Assembly (NCBI GenBank): GCA_035497735.1
Contig: DATJCX010000012.1
Coordinates: 1-54,600 of the forward strand
Source: Brumimicrobium sp035497735
GTDB taxonomy: Bacteria; Bacteroidota; Bacteroidia; Flavobacteriales_D; Crocinitomicaceae
DNA length: 54,600 nt
Direction of reading: 5' to 3'
Shown: piece after piece, positions 51,155 to 54,600 of the stretch
Numbering within the stretch: the first letter of the stretch is position 1
Layout: the number at the start of each line of letters is the position of its first letter
Notes under the pieces: model-generated
The model's database searches: none
What the model was told of the DNA's origin: nothing
What the model saw: only the letters and a program-made list of their open reading frames with translations
Translations under genes and position numbers: made by a program

Positions 51155-51253
51155 AAAACTCCCAAGGTAAAAGTCAAAGGTTTTTAGGTGAAAAAGTGGA
51201 TGATGCATAGATAGGTTAGCATGTGTTTTGGCTTAATATACTGCGGGAGTTTT
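51155..51253 (+). ncRNA. Possible structured RNA downstream of the ssb array
   Basis: AAAACTCCC (51155-51163) is matched by GGGAGTTTT (51245-51253), closing an 81-base loop. Inside it, ATGC near 51203 can pair with GCAT near 51219. It could be a folded 3' UTR, an independent RNA or chance. Confidence 0.25.
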
Positions 51254-51308
51254 ACCACCTTAAATCAAAAATTCGATATGCAATAACTTAGGTTAAATCG
51301 AAAAAAGC

Positions 51309-51342
51309 AACAAAAGCACGTTGATTCGTGCTTTTGTTATTT
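51309..51342 (+). terminator. Intrinsic terminator after the ssb array
   Basis: A 12-bp perfect stem, AACAAAAGCACG (51309-51320) with CGTGCTTTTGTT (51327-51338), and a six-base loop, followed by ATTTAC. Confidence 0.75.
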
Positions 51343-51440
51343 ACACGAGTTTTGTAACTAATAATGTTCATAATTAACAAAAACTTCTCATTGACAGTCA
51401 AGCAAGTACAACGACAAGACGGTGTTATCCCTAAAATAGC

Positions 51441-51471
51441 TTGATAAATAAATTAAAGTTTGTTACTTTTG
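51441..51471 (+). promoter_or_regulatory. Promoter of the duplicated-domain T9SS protein
   Basis: TTG (51441-51443), 20 bases, then TACTTTTG (51464-51471). Boxes and spacing match the Bacteroidota consensus well. Transcription would start at about 51478, leaving a leader of about 120 bases. Confidence 0.65.
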
Positions 51472-51598
51472 TGGAATACTTTGAACCTAGACGTGATTAT
51501 CTACTTATAACTAAATCCTAATAATACTAGAAGATTTGTTTTAAAATAATCCCAACTAGATTCACAAATATTATTAAACAATACTATTAAAATTTATT

Positions 51599-53374
51599 AT
51601 GCAAAAAAAATTACTTTTAGTAGCATCAATTCTTTTCGGAACTGTTGCTTACTCACAAGACACTGAATTTACAGCGTCAAATACCTTCACCTTAGGAGAT
51701 TCATTATCAATGTACGTTGTTGATAGCGCTGCGGTTTCTTATGCTGCTATTACAGGTGAAGATGTTATTTGGGATTACAGTACACTTACAGGGTATGATA
51801 GTGATGCTCGTATGATGAAAGTTTTAGATCCTTCTAACACGCCAAACGCTTCTAAATTTGCTGATGCAGCAAAAGCATTAGATATTCCAGGAGTTTTAAC
51901 TTTGTACACTTCTGATGATGAAACAGGTCAAAACAGCCACGGCGTTGTTTTCCAAGACCCAAAGTATGGAGAATTAGTTGGAGCATTTAATACAATTCCT
52001 TCATATGAATTCCCTTTCGGTTACAGCTCACCTGCTTTTTATAACGGAAACGTTACAGGAACATTAAGTTTTGACTTTAATGGTACACCAATAAACAATG
52101 CGACAATGGCAGGAAGTCTAACTTCAATAGTTGATGGAGTAGGAACGCTTAAGTTAACCAACAACGATTACAACAATGTTGTTAGATATAAAGTTGTTGA
52201 TACGTTAAATGCAACCGTTTCAGGGTTAGACGTTAAAATGATCAGTACACAATATGCATACTATTCATTTGAATTGAGCAACCTTCCTATATTCATGTAC
52301 ACGAATATTTCTTACGGATTAGTGGGAGCGGCACAACCAATTTCTGAATATACGGTTGTTTTAAGTTATGAGAATCCAGCTGTTGAAATTGAAGGACCAC
52401 ATTTTACATCTTCAAACACGCCAATAATTGGTGATAACTTAACTTTATATGTTGTTGATAGCAATGCTGTTAACTACGAAGCGGTTATTGGAAGTGGGGT
52501 TGAATGGGATTATAGCCAATTAAATGGATATGACAGCGAATCTCGTATTGCAGAAGTTGTTAACCCAGCAAACACACCAAATGCAGCTAAGTTCACACAA
52601 TCAGAAAAAGCATTGGTGTACGAAGATATTCTTACAATGTACATCACAGAAGATGCAAACGGACGTAAGACACAAGGAGTTGTATTTAACGACCCTACAT
52701 TTGATGAGGTTGTTGGTACATTCGATAACGCACATGTTTATAACTACCCATTCGGATACGGTTCTCCAGTTTACTCAAACAACGTTGCTGGAACAGTAAG
52801 TTTCGAACTTAACGGAAACCAAATCACTGACGCACCAACAGAAGCTGTTCTTCATTCTGAAATTGACGGAATTGGAACATTGAAATTAGCTTTAAATGAT
52901 TACGAAAATGTAATTAGATACAAATTAGTTGATACAATTGAAACAAACCTATTGGGTAACGAAGTATTAATGATTGGTACTCAATTTACTTACTTTGATT
53001 TAGAGACTAGTAACTTACCAATTTTCATTCATGCTAACTTTATCTACAAGATCAAAGGAAATAGCAATAACATCAGTAACTACAGTGTTGTGTTGAGCTA
53101 TGAGAATCCTGCAGAAGTTGGATTATCAACAGTTGAAATGGATCAAACAAAAGTTTATCCAAACCCAACTCAAAACACATTAAACATTCAGTTGCCTTCA
53201 ACTATTACTTCGGCAAATGTTACAATTACTGATGCTTCAGGACGTAACGTTTATAACGCAGAGTTAACAGGAAATACACAGTCTATTGACGTTTCTTCTC
53301 TTAATCAAGGATTATACTTCGTTCAAATTAACAACGGAGAAATTTCTACTACCAAAAAGGTAATAATTAAATAA
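51599..53374 (+). CDS. T9SS-exported protein with two tandem 240-residue domains
   Basis: A 591-residue secreted protein. Signal peptide MQKKLLLVASILFGTVAYSQ. Two homologous domains follow (about 24-263 and 268-505): each opens FT.SNT...GD.L..YVVDS.AV.Y, contains WDYS.L.GYDS..R and P.NTPNA.KF, then FPFGY or YPFGY followed by SP, and closes with VVLSYENPA. A T9SS type A sorting domain ends the protein (from VYPNPTQNTLNIQLP, about 520-591). It is exported through SprA and then cleaved. The domain resembles no family I know; it is rich in aromatic and acidic residues and has no obvious catalytic motif. Its own promoter and terminator are present. Confidence 0.92.
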   Translation: MQKKLLLVASILFGTVAYSQDTEFTASNTFTLGDSLSMYVVDSAAVSYAAITGEDVIWDYSTLTGYDSDARMMKVLDPSNTPNASKFADAAKALDIPGVLTLYTSDDETGQNSHGVVFQDPKYGELVGAFNTIPSYEFPFGYSSPAFYNGNVTGTLSFDFNGTPINNATMAGSLTSIVDGVGTLKLTNNDYNNVVRYKVVDTLNATVSGLDVKMISTQYAYYSFELSNLPIFMYTNISYGLVGAAQPISEYTVVLSYENPAVEIEGPHFTSSNTPIIGDNLTLYVVDSNAVNYEAVIGSGVEWDYSQLNGYDSESRIAEVVNPANTPNAAKFTQSEKALVYEDILTMYITEDANGRKTQGVVFNDPTFDEVVGTFDNAHVYNYPFGYGSPVYSNNVAGTVSFELNGNQITDAPTEAVLHSEIDGIGTLKLALNDYENVIRYKLVDTIETNLLGNEVLMIGTQFTYFDLETSNLPIFIHANFIYKIKGNSNNISNYSVVLSYENPAEVGLSTVEMDQTKVYPNPTQNTLNIQLPSTITSANVTITDASGRNVYNAELTGNTQSIDVSSLNQGLYFVQINNGEISTTKKVIIK

Positions 53375-53400
53375 GTAGGAGAACGAACTTATAGCATACA

Positions 53401-53444
53401 AAATAAGGTCTAGCTCTTCTACAAGGGTTGGACCTTATTTTTTT
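53401..53444 (+). terminator. Intrinsic terminator of the duplicated-domain protein
   Basis: AAATAAGGTC (53401-53410) pairs with GACCTTATTT (53431-53440) around a 20-base loop, followed by TTTT. It lies 26 bases after the stop. Confidence 0.8.
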
Positions 53445-53496
53445 AACATTATATTAAAAACCCTATATTTAAAATTCTATCTAATACCCATTGCCA

Positions 53497-54600
53497 ATGT
53501 CTAGGTTTTTATCCTTCTTTATACTCTTTTTTTTAACAACATCTTCTGTAATAGCACAAAATAACTGCGATGGATGTCCTGAGTATTCTGATGTAGCAAC
53601 AGGAAGTGGTTCTGTTTGTAGTGGAGAAACTTATATTATGACAGTTGCTAATGAAGCTTGTGAGGGAGCTATTTACTTCAACCTAAATGTTAAAGTAACA
53701 CTTGGTGGATCTTGGCAATTAAAAGGGCCAAGCGGAACGATAATAGACGGTGGTGCGGAAGGATATAATGGGGTTGATGGAAACTATGAGATAAATGAAG
53801 ATTACGGACCCTTTTGCGAGTCTGATGGAACAGTTTTTACAGTTTCTTCAAACCAAGGACAGTTTGGAACGACCACAATGGATATCTCTCAAGAAGGAAG
53901 TATTATTCAAACTGTGATTGTTAAAGGAACTTTCAGTGGAGGTGCAGGAAGTGGCTCTGGAACATTTACCCCCGCTCCTGTTAATAGCCCTGCTACAATA
54001 ACTGTTACAACACCATCGGGAGATATTACACAAACAGTTAATAACTGTGAGGATTTTAGCATAGACGTACCTTTTAATGAAATTAATTATTGCACAACAG
54101 TTGCAGTTGACTTGCCTTGGGAAATAAAATGTGACTCTACAAATGCTGTAATATCTAGCGGAATACACAATGTGGTAATTCTTCCAAAAGAACCTACACT
54201 TGCTGAGGATATCATTAATATTTCATGGAATAACAACACCTGTTCATGGGATGTTTCTACAAATAATGATTGTGACATATTGGATATTGGAAACATATTT
54301 ACCATTTCACCTGACCCTTCAACTACAGCCGCACAAGATATTTGCGAAAGTGGAAATCAAATTTTTACAATAGAATATTTAGGAATTGCTAATCAGGAAT
54401 TTTGTCCTTCTGGAGAAGCGGGAAATCTTGAAATAAATGCTATTTATACGGGATGCGGACCAGACGAACCCGTAATCACTTTAACTGATCCAACTTGTGT
54501 TTCAGATGGAAGTGCAATGCTTGGAAATTATGATAATACCTTGACATATTCCTTCTCTCCTGCTGGACCGACAATTGACGGAACAGGAAATATAAACGGA
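53497..54600 (+). CDS. Large secreted adhesin-like protein, 5' part only
   Basis: The frame opens at ATG 53497 and runs without a stop to the window edge, 368 codons. The start encodes a signal peptide (MSRFLSFFILFFLTTSSVIAQ). The mature part is Gly-, Ser-, Thr- and Cys-rich with beta-sandwich-like stretches. At its end the segment TDPTCVSDGSAMLG followed by LTYSFSPAGPTIDGTGNING resembles the repeat units of big Bacteroidota surface adhesins. Such proteins are usually thousands of residues long and end with a T9SS sorting domain. Antisense open frames under it are shadows. It has no clear promoter of its own; TATATTTA at about 53464-53471 is a near match. Confidence 0.8.
   Translation, partial: MSRFLSFFILFFLTTSSVIAQNNCDGCPEYSDVATGSGSVCSGETYIMTVANEACEGAIYFNLNVKVTLGGSWQLKGPSGTIIDGGAEGYNGVDGNYEINEDYGPFCESDGTVFTVSSNQGQFGTTTMDISQEGSIIQTVIVKGTFSGGAGSGSGTFTPAPVNSPATITVTTPSGDITQTVNNCEDFSIDVPFNEINYCTTVAVDLPWEIKCDSTNAVISSGIHNVVILPKEPTLAEDIINISWNNNTCSWDVSTNNDCDILDIGNIFTISPDPSTTAAQDICESGNQIFTIEYLGIANQEFCPSGEAGNLEINAIYTGCGPDEPVITLTDPTCVSDGSAMLGNYDNTLTYSFSPAGPTIDGTGNING

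Larger units (their letters stand above)
51136..51598. other. Spacer between the ssb array and the T9SS cargo gene
   Basis: The 463 bases hold a distant inverted repeat (51155-51253), a strong terminator (51309-51342), a good promoter (51441-51471) and a 5' leader of about 120 bases. No protein gene is supported. Confidence 0.5.

Noticed and set aside
53848..54305. Two antisense frames rich in Cys and Ser
   Set aside because: They lie entirely opposite the secreted adhesin-like gene, which has a signal peptide and a continuous frame to the window edge. The antisense translations have no domain-like pattern.
1..54600. CRISPR arrays, tRNA, rRNA and insertion sequences
   Set aside because: No regularly spaced repeats, no cloverleaf or TTCRANNC-CCA pattern in spacers, no rRNA-like sequence and no transposase were recognised on either strand by eye.

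Overview
The window is a chromosomal stretch from a low-GC member of the Bacteroidota, most likely order Flavobacteriales. The evidence is: the type IX secretion (T9SS) translocon gene sprA, three secreted proteins of T9SS type (two with a visible type A sorting tail), alternative complex III (actABCDEF) joined to an A1-type cytochrome c oxidase, a group II GGGP-synthase-family gene, a zinc-free ribosomal protein L32, promoter elements of the Bacteroidota form TAnnTTTG, and starts without Shine-Dalgarno sequences. The family cannot be fixed from sequence reading alone. No tRNA, rRNA, insertion sequence, prophage or CRISPR array was recognised.

Layout. Positions 1-189 are the end of a T9SS cargo gene. 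A minus-strand operon runs maeB-ruvA-sprA-GNAT (11384 to 600). Two plus-strand genes follow (ChaN-like haem-binding protein, LD-carboxypeptidase), then ssb, pth with a sigma-54-type response regulator, a small conserved-looking protein, and ruvB. The centre is the respiratory operon actABCDEF-coxBA (30140 to 18282, minus strand), which encodes a quinol:cytochrome c oxidoreductase and its terminal oxidase. Then come queD, an alginate-export-like porin, and the fatty-acid/phospholipid block DUF177-rpmF-plsX-fabH-accB-accC. A plus-strand run follows: phosphopantetheinyl transferase, GGGP synthase, DNA-glycosylase-like protein, serS, an MsbA-type ABC exporter and an SPFH protein. A minus-strand operon encodes an ankyrin protein, a DUF2271 protein and a PepSY/flavodoxin/FNR membrane reductase. 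The right end holds a PorT-like outer-membrane protein, a tandem array of three short single-stranded-DNA-binding proteins without the acidic tail, a duplicated-domain T9SS cargo protein, and the first 368 codons of a secreted adhesin-like protein that leaves the window.

Most of the window is core metabolism with expected gene order. The less explained parts are: three intergenic candidates for small RNAs (429-510, 16448-16570, 41059-41164), each a TATATTTGTA-type promoter followed within about 130 bases by an intrinsic terminator; two 7-1-7 inverted repeats of Fur/PerR shape upstream of the act operon and of the ankyrin-DUF2271-reductase operon; the triple tailless SSB array with a G-poor upstream region and a structured downstream spacer; an ActA with six rather than five CXXCH motifs; and a sigma-54 activator lacking its DNA-binding domain. 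Functions are inferred from motifs and remembered family features; no searches were run.
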